64,000 bases of DNA from Streptomyces atratus (GTDB lineage Bacteria; Actinomycetota; Actinomycetes; Streptomycetales; Streptomycetaceae), in NCBI RefSeq assembly GCF_014648655.1, contig NZ_BMRN01000020.1, positions 62,001-126,000 on the forward strand. The letters are read 5' to 3'. Shown here in pieces: positions 34,128 to 43,408 of the stretch. Within the stretch, counting starts at the first letter, position 1. The number at the start of each line of letters is the position of its first letter. Position numbers and translations under genes: made by a program. The notes beneath the pieces are model-generated. The model ran no database searches, had not been told where the DNA came from, and saw only the letters and a list, made by a program, of their open reading frames with translations.

Positions 34128-36248
34128 GTGACCGCCGATACGTCCGTGCCGTCCACTGCGCTGCTGACTGGAGCAGACCGAGACGGTTCCAACTACACTG
34201 CGCGGCACCTGCTCGTACTCGAGGGGCTCGAAGCGGTTCGCAAGCGTCCCGGGATGTACATCGGGTCCACCGACAGCCGCGGCCTCATGCACTGCCTCTG
34301 GGAGATCATCGACAACTCGGTCGACGAGGCTCTGGGCGGCTACTGCGATCACATCGAGGTCATCCTTCACGACGACAATTCCGTGGAGGTCCGGGACAAC
34401 GGGCGCGGCATCCCTGTCGACGTCGAGCCCAAGACGGGCCTGTCCGGCGTCGAAGTCGTGCTGACAAAGCTGCACGCCGGTGGAAAGTTCGGCGGCGGCT
34501 CCTATGCCGCGTCGGGCGGTCTGCACGGCGTCGGCGCCTCTGTGGTCAACGCGCTTTCCGCCCGGCTGGACGTCGAGGTCGACCGCAACAGCGCGACCCA
34601 CTCGATCAGCTTCCGGCGCGGAGTCCCGGGGATTTTCACCGAGCAGGGGCCTGACAGCCCGTTCGACCCGGCCAACGGCCTGCTCAAGGGCAAGCGGGTG
34701 CCGAAGGCGCGCACCGGCACCAGGGTGCGTTACTGGGCGGACCGGCAGATCTTCCTCAAGGACGCCAAGCTCAACCTGGAGACGCTCCATCAGCGGGCGC
34801 GGCAGACGGCCTTCCTCGTCCCCGGCCTCACGATCGTCGTCCGTGACGAGCGCGCTCTCGACGGCGAGGGCAAGACCGAGGAGACCTTCCGTTTCGACGG
34901 CGGAATCAGTGAATTCTGCGAGTACCTCGCCCAGGACAAGGCGGTCTGCGACGTCCTGCGCCTGACCGGTCAGGGCACTTTCAAGGAAACCGTGCCGGTC
35001 CTGGACGAACGCGGACACATGACGGCGACCGAGGTCACCCGCGAACTCGCCGTCGACATCGCCCTGCGCTGGGGCACCGGATACGACACCAACCTCAAAT
35101 CCTTCGTCAACATCATCGCCACCCCCAAGGGCGGCACCCATGTGACCGGATTTGAACGCTCCGTGACCAAGACGGTCAACGAGGCGCTGCGCTCCGCCAA
35201 GCTGCTCCGCGTCGCCGAGGACGACATCGTCAAGGACGACGCACTGGAGGGTCTCACCGCGGTCGTCACCGTGCGACTGGCGGAGCCGCAGTTCGAGGGC
35301 CAGACCAAGGAGGTGCTCGGCACCTCGGCGGCCAACCGGATCGTCGCCAACGTCGTGGCCAAGGAGCTCAAGGCGTTCCTGACCTCGACGAAGCGTGATG
35401 CCAAGGCCCAGGCCAGGGCGGTCCTGGACAAGGCCGTGGCGGCCGCGCGCACCCGCATCGCGGCCCGCCAGCACAAGGATGCACAGCGCCGCAAGACAGC
35501 GCTGGAGTCCTCCTCGCTGCCGGCGAAGCTCGCCGACTGCCGCAGCGACGACGTGGACCGCAGCGAGCTCTTCATCGTCGAGGGCGACTCCGCGCTCGGT
35601 ACGGCCAAGCTCGCCCGGAACAGCGAGTTCCAGGCACTGCTGCCGATCCGGGGCAAGATCCTCAATGTCCAGAAGGCATCCGTCTCGGACATGCTGAAGA
35701 ACGCCGAGTGCGGTGCGATCATCCAGGTCATAGGAGCCGGGTCGGGACGGACCTTCGACATCGACGCCGCTCGCTACGGGAAGATCGTCCTGCTGGTGGA
35801 CGCCGATGTCGACGGCGCGCACATCCGCATTCTGCTGCTGACGCTGTTCCAGCGCTACATGCGACCCATGGTCGAGGCAGGTCGGGTCTTCGCCGCCGTA
35901 CCCCCGCTGCACCGGATCGAGCTTGTCCAGCCCAAGAAGGGCCAGGACAAGTACATCTACACGTACTCCGACGGCGAGCTGCGTCAGCGGCTGCTGGAAC
36001 TGCAGCGGAAGAACATCCGGTACAAGGACTCGATCCAGCGCTACAAGGGTCTGGGCGAGATGGACGCCGACCAACTGGCGGAAACCACGATGGACCCCCG
36101 GTACCGCACACTGCGGCGGATCAACATCGGCGACCTGGAATCGTCCGAGCAGGTCTTCGATCTGCTGATGGGCAATGAGGTGGCGCCACGCAAGGAGTTC
36201 ATCACCAGCTCGGCCGCCACCCTGGACCGCTCACGCATCGACGCCTGA
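34128..36248 (+). CDS. parE: DNA topoisomerase IV (or gyrase-like) subunit B, ParE
   Basis: 706-residue ATPase subunit of a type IIA topoisomerase. GHKL ATPase motifs: EIIDNSVDEALGG, EVRDNGRGIPVDV and GGLHGVGASVVNALS. Transducer domain to about residue 410, then TOPRIM with FIVEGDSALGTAKLARN (catalytic Glu) and VDADVDGAHIRILL (metal aspartates). The C-terminal PRYRTLRRINIGD segment contacts subunit A. SALGTAK in place of the gyrase SAGGSAK, and the separate parC gene 12 kb away, favour ParE over GyrB. GTG 34128 follows GAGGAG. Followed by a terminator hairpin. Confidence 0.92.
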   Translation: MTADTSVPSTALLTGADRDGSNYTARHLLVLEGLEAVRKRPGMYIGSTDSRGLMHCLWEIIDNSVDEALGGYCDHIEVILHDDNSVEVRDNGRGIPVDVEPKTGLSGVEVVLTKLHAGGKFGGGSYAASGGLHGVGASVVNALSARLDVEVDRNSATHSISFRRGVPGIFTEQGPDSPFDPANGLLKGKRVPKARTGTRVRYWADRQIFLKDAKLNLETLHQRARQTAFLVPGLTIVVRDERALDGEGKTEETFRFDGGISEFCEYLAQDKAVCDVLRLTGQGTFKETVPVLDERGHMTATEVTRELAVDIALRWGTGYDTNLKSFVNIIATPKGGTHVTGFERSVTKTVNEALRSAKLLRVAEDDIVKDDALEGLTAVVTVRLAEPQFEGQTKEVLGTSAANRIVANVVAKELKAFLTSTKRDAKAQARAVLDKAVAAARTRIAARQHKDAQRRKTALESSSLPAKLADCRSDDVDRSELFIVEGDSALGTAKLARNSEFQALLPIRGKILNVQKASVSDMLKNAECGAIIQVIGAGSGRTFDIDAARYGKIVLLVDADVDGAHIRILLLTLFQRYMRPMVEAGRVFAAVPPLHRIELVQPKKGQDKYIYTYSDGELRQRLLELQRKNIRYKDSIQRYKGLGEMDADQLAETTMDPRYRTLRRINIGDLESSEQVFDLLMGNEVAPRKEFITSSAATLDRSRIDA

Positions 36249-36253
36249 GCGTC

Positions 36254-36281
36254 GCCGTCTCCACCCCTGGGTGGAGACGGC
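36254..36281. terminator. Terminator after parE
   Basis: Thirteen-base perfect inverted repeat GCCGTCTCCACCC / GGGTGGAGACGGC immediately after the parE stop. Confidence 0.75.
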
Positions 36282-36376
36282 GGCTCCACCCAGGACCAAC
36301 CCCTGAGCCGATCCTCTGACCTGGTCGTTTCCGTAGCGTCGAAGGCGTTCAACCTTCCCGCATCTCGGAGGCAGCC

Positions 36377-36895
36377 ATGTCCGGGCTTGTCAATGTCCTG
36401 GTGATCGTCGCCGTCATCGCTGTTGTCGTGGTCCGCCAGTGCTCGTCACGGCGGATCTCCGACGACAAGCGCTGGTGGATCCTGCCGGGCATTCTCCTCG
36501 TCATGTCGCTGCGCGAGCCGGGGCTGGTGGATCCGCGTCACGAGGCGCTGTCCGTGGCGGTCCTGGGCGCAGAGCTGGCGGTGGGGCTGGTGACCGGCGC
36601 CGGCTGGGGCCGGACCTCTCGGCTGTGGCGCGAGGCGGACGGCTCGCTGTGGAGCAAGGGCACCAAGGCCACCGTCTTCGTCTGGACAGGGGGACTGGCG
36701 CTGCGGGCGGCCCTCTACGGGGCTGCCGCGCTGATGGGCATACATCAGGGCAGCGCCGCACTGTTGTCGGCTCTCGCGGTTACGTTGGCGGTGCGCAGTG
36801 GTGTGCTGATGTGGCGGGCTGGGCAGATGCGTCCGGCGTACGGTGGCTCCGCCGACGTGATGTCGTCGCAGCCGGCGTGGAAGGACCGTGTGTGA
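36377..36895 (+). CDS. DUF1453-like small membrane protein
   Basis: 172-residue protein with about four to five hydrophobic segments, starting VNVLVIVAVIAVVVV. A Trp-rich turn (DDKRWWILPGILLVMSLREP) and a conserved-looking GAGWGRTSRLWREADGSLW loop suggest the DUF1453/CcdC-like group. No catalytic residues seen. ATG 36377 follows GGAGG. Its last four bases overlap the histidine kinase start, so it is translationally coupled to the two-component system and may be an accessory membrane component of it. Confidence 0.7.
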   Translation: MSGLVNVLVIVAVIAVVVVRQCSSRRISDDKRWWILPGILLVMSLREPGLVDPRHEALSVAVLGAELAVGLVTGAGWGRTSRLWREADGSLWSKGTKATVFVWTGGLALRAALYGAAALMGIHQGSAALLSALAVTLAVRSGVLMWRAGQMRPAYGGSADVMSSQPAWKDRV

Positions 36896-38055
36896 CTCGC
36901 ACGATCTGGACGAGCTGGCCGTCCAGGGAAGCCCTCTCACGGGCGAGCCGCCCCCGCCCACGGGCGGCGATCGCCTGGTCCATCCGGCTGGGTCTGCTCA
37001 CCGCCATGCTCTGGGGCACATTCACCGGCGAACGGTTCGGGCCCTGGGAACTTGCGCTCGGACTGGTGGGCGTACTGGGCTGTGCGGTTGCCGCGTGGGC
37101 GTTCTTCCGGACCAGCCTGGAACACCGGCTGTGGCCATCGCTGGGACTTCTGGTGTTGCTGATGGTGGCGGCACTCGGTGCGCAACAGGCCGGTGCCGGT
37201 GTGCCCGCGATGATCCTGTGGTGCGGTTGCGCGGTCGCCGCGCTGGAGAGGTTGCCGCTCGCGGCGGGCCTTCCGACCACGGCCGTCGCACTCGGCGCGT
37301 ACGGCGCCGTCAACACCGACGGCTGGCTGACCACGGCCATGACCACAGCGGGCCTCTCCCTGGCGGGCTACGTGATCAGACTGGATGCCGAGGCCCGAGG
37401 CAGCACCCAGAGACTTCTCACGCAGGAGCGGGCGGCCCGCGCGGCGGAGGCCGAGACGGCTGCCCTGGACGAGCGGGCCAGGATCGCCCGGGAGATCCAC
37501 GACGTGCTCGCTCACAGCCTCTCGGCGCAGCTGGTACATCTGGAGGCGGCGCGACTGCTGATCGAGCGGGAGCCCGCGGGCGAGTTCCGGGACCGGGTGC
37601 TCGAGCGGGTGGTGGCTGCACGCTCCATGGCGCGTCAGGGGCTTGCGGAGACCCGTCAGGCTCTGTCGGCGCTCCGGGGGGAGGTGTCCCCGGTGGAGGA
37701 TTTCCTGCGGCAGCTGGTGGCCGCGGAGCCCGCCGAGCTCAGCGTGTCGGGGGAACAGAGGGTGCTGACCGCTGAGGCGTCGCAGACGGTCCGGCGGGTG
37801 GCGCAGGAGGCCCTGACCAATGTGCGCAAGCACGCACCGGGGGCCAGGGTCCTGGTACGGCTGGAGTATCTGCCGGACGAAATCGTTCTGAAGGTCCGGG
37901 ACTCGGGTGGGCACGGACACGAGGAGGAGCTCGCCGTCAGTGGCTCCGGATACGGTCTGCTGGGGATGCGGGAGCGAGCTGAGCTGATGGGCGGGACGCT
38001 GGAGGCCGGTCCCGGCGAGGAGGGTTTCGTGGTGAGTCTGCGGGTGCCCGCGTGA
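36892..38055 (+). CDS. NarL-system sensor histidine kinase
   Basis: 387-residue HisKA_3-type kinase. Roughly four to five N-terminal membrane segments (residues ~28-165) are followed by a coiled linker and the phosphoacceptor helix ERARIAREIHDVLAHSLSAQ with its histidine. The ATP domain shows RRVAQEALTNVRKHAPGA (N box), VRDSGGHGHE and SGYGLLGMRERAELMGG. It has no extracellular sensor domain, so it probably senses a membrane-linked signal. GTG 36892 overlaps the preceding gene by four bases, and its own end overlaps the regulator gene. The three genes form one unit. Confidence 0.9.
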   Translation: MTRTIWTSWPSREALSRASRPRPRAAIAWSIRLGLLTAMLWGTFTGERFGPWELALGLVGVLGCAVAAWAFFRTSLEHRLWPSLGLLVLLMVAALGAQQAGAGVPAMILWCGCAVAALERLPLAAGLPTTAVALGAYGAVNTDGWLTTAMTTAGLSLAGYVIRLDAEARGSTQRLLTQERAARAAEAETAALDERARIAREIHDVLAHSLSAQLVHLEAARLLIEREPAGEFRDRVLERVVAARSMARQGLAETRQALSALRGEVSPVEDFLRQLVAAEPAELSVSGEQRVLTAEASQTVRRVAQEALTNVRKHAPGARVLVRLEYLPDEIVLKVRDSGGHGHEEELAVSGSGYGLLGMRERAELMGGTLEAGPGEEGFVVSLRVPA

Positions 38056-38729
38056 ACGCGCGGGTCGTGGTCGCCGATGACCAGTCGGTGGTGCGCGAAG
38101 GAATCGTGATGCTGTTGGGGCTGCTGCCCGGAATCGAGGTGGTCGGGTCGGCGAAGGACGGTGAAGAGGCCGTCGCGCTCGTGGCCGAGCTGGCCCCCGA
38201 CGTGGTTCTCATGGATCTGCGGATGCCCCGTTGCGACGGGGCGGAGGCAACACGGCGGATCCGCAAGGAGTATCCAGGAACCCAGGTGGTGGTGCTCACG
38301 ACATTTGCGGATGACGAATCGCTCTTCCCCGCGCTGCAGGCGGGAGCCCGGGGCTATCTCACCAAGGACGCCGGGGGCGATGAGATCGTGCGGGCCATCC
38401 AGGCCGTGCTGTCGGGCGAGGCCGGGCTCTCGCCGTCCGTGCAGCGCCGTCTGCTGGAGCGCGTCACCACGCAGCCCCCGTCGCCCGGTTCGGCCCCCGA
38501 GCCCCAGCTGCCCGACGGTCTGACACCACGTGAGCTGGAAGTGCTGGTGCTGATCGCGGAGGGGCTGTCCAACCTGGAGATCGCCCGCAGGCTGCACATT
38601 TCGCAGGCCACCGTGAAAAGCCACATCAACAACCTCTTCGCCAAGGCCGGAGTACGCGACCGGGCACAGGCCGTTCGCTATGCGTACGTTCGGGGCCTCG
38701 CACAGCCGCCCGGGTCAACCTTCACCTGA
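38052..38729 (+). CDS. NarL/LuxR-family response regulator
   Basis: 225-residue DNA-binding regulator paired with the upstream kinase. The receiver has VVVADDQSVVREG, the phosphoacceptor aspartate in DVVLMDLRMPRCDG, and later TTFADD and YLTKDAGGDEI. The C-terminal helix-turn-helix is LTPRELEVLVLIAEGLSNLE, then ARRLHISQATVKSHINNLF. GTG start overlaps the kinase stop by four bases. Targets unknown. Confidence 0.92.
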   Translation: MNARVVVADDQSVVREGIVMLLGLLPGIEVVGSAKDGEEAVALVAELAPDVVLMDLRMPRCDGAEATRRIRKEYPGTQVVVLTTFADDESLFPALQAGARGYLTKDAGGDEIVRAIQAVLSGEAGLSPSVQRRLLERVTTQPPSPGSAPEPQLPDGLTPRELEVLVLIAEGLSNLEIARRLHISQATVKSHINNLFAKAGVRDRAQAVRYAYVRGLAQPPGSTFT

Positions 38730-38826
38730 AGTGGTGAAGACGGGCGAATGAATGCCCGAGATCTTCCCGATCTGCCCATTCTTGGGTACACGGCCGAAGT
38801 GGTCTGTGGACAAGGGGAGTTGTTCG

Positions 38827-39303
38827 GTGGAGAAGGAAGCAGGGCACGAGGCCGCAGCGATGCGACTCGACGACCCGTGGGACGACGCGCTGGCCTCCGG
38901 ATGGGGCGAGTCGGATGGTGCAGGGAGCTTTGCTCCCGCCGGACCACCCGGGCACGCTGACCCGCAGCGCGGCCACAGTGCGGCCGGCATCTATCTGGAG
39001 GTGCAGCGCAGCGAGGCCTTCCAGGAAGTGCGCCGTCGGTACCGGCGGTTCGTCATCCCCGCCACCCTCGCCTTCCTCGTCTGGTATCTCGCCTACGTCG
39101 TCGCCGCGATCACCGCACCCGGGCTGATGGCCCGTCCGGTGGCCGGAGCGGTCAATGTCGCGATGGCCGCAGGGCTCGGGCAGTTCCTCACGACGTTTCT
39201 TCTCACCGGGGCATACGCACGTCACGCACGACTTCGCAGGGACCGGGCCGCACTCGATCTGCGCTGGGAGACACAGGAGATGACGCGGGGGATCGGGCGT
39301 TGA
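38827..39303 (+). CDS. DUF485 membrane protein, symporter partner
   Basis: 158-residue protein. An acidic hydrophilic N-terminus of ~60 residues precedes two membrane segments (FVIPATLAFLVWYLAYVVAA and GLGQFLTTFLLTGAYA). The conserved entry EVQRSEAFQEVRRRYRRFV is typical of DUF485/YjcH proteins encoded with acetate-type symporters. GTG 38827 is chosen for GGGGAG upstream. Its stop overlaps the symporter start by four bases, so the two are translationally coupled and probably interact. Confidence 0.85.
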   Translation: MEKEAGHEAAAMRLDDPWDDALASGWGESDGAGSFAPAGPPGHADPQRGHSAAGIYLEVQRSEAFQEVRRRYRRFVIPATLAFLVWYLAYVVAAITAPGLMARPVAGAVNVAMAAGLGQFLTTFLLTGAYARHARLRRDRAALDLRWETQEMTRGIGR

Positions 39304-40892
39304 ACGGGAACCACCAGACCCTGGCGCTCCTGCTGTTCAGCGCCTTCATCGCAGTGACGCTTGCCATCACCACCTGGGTGAGCCGTAACCGGCACGGCTC
39401 GGCAGAGGAGTTCTATGCCGGCGGCCGGTTGTTCTCCCCCATGGAGAACGGTTTCGCCATCGCCGGCGACTACATGTCGGCCGCGTCCTTCCTCGGCATC
39501 TCCGGCCTGATCGCCCTCTTCGGCTACGACGGCATGCTTTACTCGGTCGGGTTCCTCGTCGCCTGGCTCATCGTCCTGCTCCTGGTCGCCGAACTGGTCC
39601 GCAACTGCGGCCGGTTCACACTCGCCGACGTGGTGGCGGCGCGGATGGCGGAGCGCCCGGTCCGGATCGCCGCCGGCACCTCGTCCGTCACTGTCTCCGT
39701 GCTCTATCTCGTCGCACAGATGGTGGGCGCGGGCAGCCTGATCGCGCTGCTTCTCGGCGGTACGAGCAGCGCTGCCCGTTCCTGGACCGTCATCGGTGTC
39801 GGGGCGCTCATGGTGATCTACGTATCGCTCGGCGGGATGCGCGCCACCACCTGGATCCAGATCGTCAAGGCCGTCCTGCTGATTGGGGGAGCGGTCGTGC
39901 TCACCGTGCTCGTCCTGGTCCACTTCCACGGCAACTTCAATGCCCTGCTCAACTCCGCCGCCGAACGGAGCGGGCATGGAAGCCGGTTCCTCTCGCCCGG
40001 CCTCCGGTACGGCGGATCCTGGACGGCACGGATCGACTTCATCAGCCTGGGCCTGGCCCTGGTACTCGGTACGGCGGGGCTGCCGCACATCCTGTCGAGG
40101 TTCTACACCGTGCCCACCGCCCGTGCGGCCCGCCGTTCGGTCGTCTGGTCCATCGGGCTCATCGGAAGCTTCTACCTGATGACGATCGTGCTCGGATTCG
40201 GGGCGGCGGCACTGGTCGGCTCGGCGGAGGTACGAGCGTCGAATTCCGGGGGGAACACAGCGGTTCCGCTGCTGGCCCTGGTGCTCGGCGGTGGCGAAGG
40301 ATCCACAGGGGGAACGATTCTGTTCGCCGTGGTCGCCGCCGTCGCCTTCGCGACCATCCTTGCCGTCGTCGCGGGGATCACCCTCGCCTCGTCCGCCTCT
40401 GTGGCCCATGACCTCTACGCCTCGCTCAGGCGTCCTGGTTCCAAGCAGTACAGGGAGGTCACCGTGGCCCGGGTCGCCGCAGCGGGGATCGGGATGGCCG
40501 CCATCGGGCTCGGTCTGGTCGCCCAGGATCTGAATGTGGCGTTCCTGGTGGGGCTCGCGTTCGCCGTCGCCGCTTCGGCCAACCTCCCCGTGCTGCTGTA
40601 CTCCCTGTTCTGGCGGAACTTCACCACCCGGGGAGCGGTCTGGTCGGTCTACGGCGGGCTGATCCCCGCCGTGCTGCTCGTGCTGCTCTCCCCGGTCGTC
40701 TCCGGCAGCCCCACCTCGCTCTTCCCCGGCGCCGACTTCCAGCTTTTCCCCCTGGAGAACCCCGGCCTGGTCTCCATTCCGCTGGGCTTCCTGGCCGGCT
40801 GGATCGGAACTGTCACGTCCACCGAGCCGCCCGACGCCGCCAAACATGCGGAGACCGAGGTCCGTGCGCTGACCGGGGCAGGGGCGGTGTAG
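39300..40892 (+). CDS. Sodium:solute symporter, ActP-like (acetate/monocarboxylate)
   Basis: 530-residue SSS-family transporter with about 13 membrane segments. Diagnostic features include SAEEFYAGGRLFSPMENGFA, then YMSAASFLGISGLIALFGYD, and the sodium-site region LGTAGLPHILSRFYTVPTA. These match the cation/acetate symporter branch. Substrate could be acetate, propionate, pyruvate or a similar monocarboxylate. TTG 39300 overlaps the DUF485 stop. It converges on a CitAB-like two-component pair and lies near two citrate synthases, which supports a carboxylate substrate. Confidence 0.88.
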   Translation: MNGNHQTLALLLFSAFIAVTLAITTWVSRNRHGSAEEFYAGGRLFSPMENGFAIAGDYMSAASFLGISGLIALFGYDGMLYSVGFLVAWLIVLLLVAELVRNCGRFTLADVVAARMAERPVRIAAGTSSVTVSVLYLVAQMVGAGSLIALLLGGTSSAARSWTVIGVGALMVIYVSLGGMRATTWIQIVKAVLLIGGAVVLTVLVLVHFHGNFNALLNSAAERSGHGSRFLSPGLRYGGSWTARIDFISLGLALVLGTAGLPHILSRFYTVPTARAARRSVVWSIGLIGSFYLMTIVLGFGAAALVGSAEVRASNSGGNTAVPLLALVLGGGEGSTGGTILFAVVAAVAFATILAVVAGITLASSASVAHDLYASLRRPGSKQYREVTVARVAAAGIGMAAIGLGLVAQDLNVAFLVGLAFAVAASANLPVLLYSLFWRNFTTRGAVWSVYGGLIPAVLLVLLSPVVSGSPTSLFPGADFQLFPLENPGLVSIPLGFLAGWIGTVTSTEPPDAAKHAETEVRALTGAGAV

Positions 40893-40923
40893 CCGCGCGT
40901 GCGTACCGTACGGACCGGATCTC

Positions 40924-41607
40924 TCAGGCCTGCCTGCCGGTGGACCAGGTGTAGCGGTGTTCCGGGCGGCCCGTCTCGCCGTACCGCAGCGTCAGCCGCA
41001 CCCTGCCGGTCCTCTCCAGCAGCTTCAGATAGCGCTGGGCGGTCTGCCGGCTCATCCCGGCACTCTCCGCGATCTCCTGCGCGGAGAGTGGTCCTTCGGC
41101 GCTCCGGAGCGCTTGTTTGACCAGCTCCGCCGTGGTCGGTGAGTGGCCCTTGGGCAGGTCGGGTTCGCCCGCCGCCCACAGGGCGCCGAAGAGCCGGTCC
41201 ACCTCACCCTGCTCCGCCTCGCCGCCGCCTTCGAGGGTGTGGCGCAGAGTCGCATACGCCTCCAGCTTGGTACGCAACCCCGCGTAGGTGAACGGCTTCA
41301 CCAGGTACTGCAACGCGCCGTGTCGCATGGCCTCCTGGACGGTGGCGACGTCGCGCGCCGCCGTCACCATGATCACGTCGGTGTGGTGACCGAGCCTGCG
41401 CAGCTCACGCACCATCGTCAGACCGTTGCGTTCGGGCATGTAGTGGTCCAGCAGGACCAGGTCCACACGCTGTTCCTCGATCGTGGCCAGGGCTTCGGCG
41501 GCGGAGTGCGCCTGGGCGGCCACCCGGAATCCCGGCACCCTGGAGACATAGGCCGCATTGACCTTCGCGACCCGGATGTCGTCATCCACGACCAGGACTT
41601 CGATCAC
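40924..41607 (-). CDS. CitB/DctR-type response regulator
   Basis: 227-residue regulator of the DpiA/CitB/DcuR group. Receiver: VLVVDDDIRVAKVNAAYVSR, phosphoacceptor aspartate in DLVLLDHYMPERNGLT, and LVKPFTYAGLRTKLEAY. The C-terminal winged helix (SAQEIAESAGMSRQTAQRYL, then RTGRVRLTLRYGETGRPEH) is typical of citrate or C4-dicarboxylate responders. ATG 41607 overlaps the kinase stop by four bases. Likely targets are the adjacent symporter or citrate synthase genes, by inference only. Confidence 0.9.
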   Translation of the reverse strand: MIEVLVVDDDIRVAKVNAAYVSRVPGFRVAAQAHSAAEALATIEEQRVDLVLLDHYMPERNGLTMVRELRRLGHHTDVIMVTAARDVATVQEAMRHGALQYLVKPFTYAGLRTKLEAYATLRHTLEGGGEAEQGEVDRLFGALWAAGEPDLPKGHSPTTAELVKQALRSAEGPLSAQEIAESAGMSRQTAQRYLKLLERTGRVRLTLRYGETGRPEHRYTWSTGRQA

Positions 41608-43295
41608 TGAGCCTCTCCCACGATGCCGGTTTTCGGTTCGGCCATTTCCCGTTCAGTCATTTCAGGGTCCTGTATGTCCTGGACGGCCAAGGCTTCCGGC
41701 AGCACGACGGTGAACTCGGCGCCACCGTCCGCGGCCCCGTCGACAGTGACTCCGCCACCCTGCCGTTCCGCCAGCCGCCGCACCAGTGCAAGGCCCAGGC
41801 CGCGCTTGCCGTGCGCCGGGAGTGCCTTCGTCGACCAGCCCTCCGTGAAGATCGATTCGCGTTGCCCGGGCGGAACCCCGGGGCCGCTGTCGCGGACCCG
41901 CAGCACCACGGTACGGCCCTCGGCGTGCAGGCCCACCTCGATCAGGGCACCGTCCGCTCCGGCCGCAGCGTCCAGTGCGTTGTCCACGAGGTTGCCGACG
42001 ACGGTGACCAGCCCGCGAGGGTCCACCAGCCGGTCCGGTAGCAGGGTCCCGGGGGCCATGCGGAGCGCGACGCCGCGCTCCGCCGCAACCGTGGCCTTGC
42101 CGACCAGGAGCGCGGCCAGCAGTGGGTCGTGCACCTTCTCGGTGACCTGCTCGGCCGTTGCCCGGTGGACGCCGACGACCTCGGTGACGTACTCCATGGC
42201 GTCCTCGTGCATGTCCAGTTCCAGCAGCCCCAGGAGGGTGTGCATCCGGTTGGCGTGCTCGTGGTCCTGGGCCCGCAGCGCGTCGATCAGGCCACGGGTG
42301 GAGTCGAGCTCGCGGCCGAGATGTTCGAGTTCAGTGCGGTCGCGGAGGGTGGCGACGGCGCCGCCGTCGTCGGTCGGCATCCGGTTGGCGAGCAGGACCC
42401 GGGTGCCCTGCACCGTCAGCAGATCGTCGCCGATCACCCGGCCGGCCAGTACATCGGCGGTCCGCCCCTCGCCGAGCACGGCGTCGAGCGGGCGGCCCGC
42501 GGCATCGGGGCCGAGCCCGAGCAGCCGCTGCGCCTCGTCGTTCAGGAGCCGGATGCGGCCGGTCCGGTCGAGTGCCACGACCCCTTCCCGGATGCCGTGC
42601 AGCATCGCCTCGCGCTCCGTCAGCAGCGCGGAGATATCGGAGAAGGCGAGGTCATGGGTCTGCCGCTGGAGGCGCCGGGAGATCAGACAGGCGGCCAGCG
42701 CCCCGACAGCGAGCGCCCCGCCCGCGTAGGCGAACAGCCCTGGAATCGCCGCGAGGAGCCGGGCGCGGACACTGTCGTACGCGATCCCGACGGAGACCGC
42801 GCCCACGATGTGGTCCGTCCCGTCGCGCAGAGGTACCTTCCCGCGGGCCGAGCGGCCGAGCGTGCCGCTGTCGATCTCCATGACGTTCCGGCCGGCGAGC
42901 GCGTCGCTCGGGTCGGTGGAGACGACCTTGCCGATCTGGTCGGTATCGGTGTGCGACCAGCGCACCCCGCGCCGGTCCATGACGACGATGTACTCGGCGC
43001 CGGTGGCGCGTCTGATCCGCTCGGACGCGGTCTGTACGGGTCCGGTGGGGGCCGGGGCCGTGGAGAGCAGTGACTCCGTGATCTGCGGCTGGGCCGCCGT
43101 GCTCTGCGCGATGGCGAGTGCACGGCGCATCGCCTGATCGTCGAGCTGTGCGCTGAGGGGTGCCAGAAAGAGTCCGGTGGCGAGTACGGTGACACCGGTG
43201 GCGATGGCCAGCTGCATCAGCAGGACCTGGGAGAAGACCCGCTGCGGCCAGCCGAGTCGGCGTGCTCTCCTGGCGGTGGGCGGTGAAGCGCTCAT
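41604..43295 (-). CDS. CitA/DcuS-type sensor histidine kinase
   Basis: 563-residue membrane kinase. A first membrane segment (~22-45) and a second (~187-207) bracket an extracytoplasmic PAS-like (sCache) sensor. This carries the IVVMDRRGVRWSHTDTDQIG and YIVVMD strands characteristic of CitA/DcuS, which bind citrate or dicarboxylates. A cytoplasmic PAS (REGVVALDRTGRIRLLNDEA) follows. The phosphoacceptor region is DHEHANRMHTLLGLLELDM, and the ATP domain has VGNLVDNALDAAAG and GLALVRRLAERQGG. It is coupled to the response regulator by a four-base overlap. Start ATG 43295. Confidence 0.9.
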   Translation of the reverse strand: MSASPPTARRARRLGWPQRVFSQVLLMQLAIATGVTVLATGLFLAPLSAQLDDQAMRRALAIAQSTAAQPQITESLLSTAPAPTGPVQTASERIRRATGAEYIVVMDRRGVRWSHTDTDQIGKVVSTDPSDALAGRNVMEIDSGTLGRSARGKVPLRDGTDHIVGAVSVGIAYDSVRARLLAAIPGLFAYAGGALAVGALAACLISRRLQRQTHDLAFSDISALLTEREAMLHGIREGVVALDRTGRIRLLNDEAQRLLGLGPDAAGRPLDAVLGEGRTADVLAGRVIGDDLLTVQGTRVLLANRMPTDDGGAVATLRDRTELEHLGRELDSTRGLIDALRAQDHEHANRMHTLLGLLELDMHEDAMEYVTEVVGVHRATAEQVTEKVHDPLLAALLVGKATVAAERGVALRMAPGTLLPDRLVDPRGLVTVVGNLVDNALDAAAGADGALIEVGLHAEGRTVVLRVRDSGPGVPPGQRESIFTEGWSTKALPAHGKRGLGLALVRRLAERQGGGVTVDGAADGGAEFTVVLPEALAVQDIQDPEMTEREMAEPKTGIVGEAQ

Positions 43296-43383
43296 CGTAT
43301 GAACGGTAGAGGACTTTCCGACGCTCTCCGAAATTCCCTTCCGCTTTCCGGGATTCTCCTCGTTTCCATATTTCCGTAATCTG

Positions 43384-43408
43384 CTTGCGCTTCTTGCGTA
43401 ATCTTGCG
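43384..43408. promoter_or_regulatory. Three CTTGCG direct repeats before the LacI gene
   Basis: CTTGCG occurs at 43384, 43393 and 43403, spaced 9 and 10 bases, about one helical turn. Streptomyces LacI-type regulators often bind repeated CTTGC-type elements, so this may be the autoregulatory operator. It overlaps the only in-frame upstream start codons. Confidence 0.4.

Noticed and set aside
34059-36074. 671-codon open frame antisense to parE
   Set aside because: Shadow frame of parE. Composition is typical of antisense high-GC frames, and its start lies inside the parE leader without a ribosome site.
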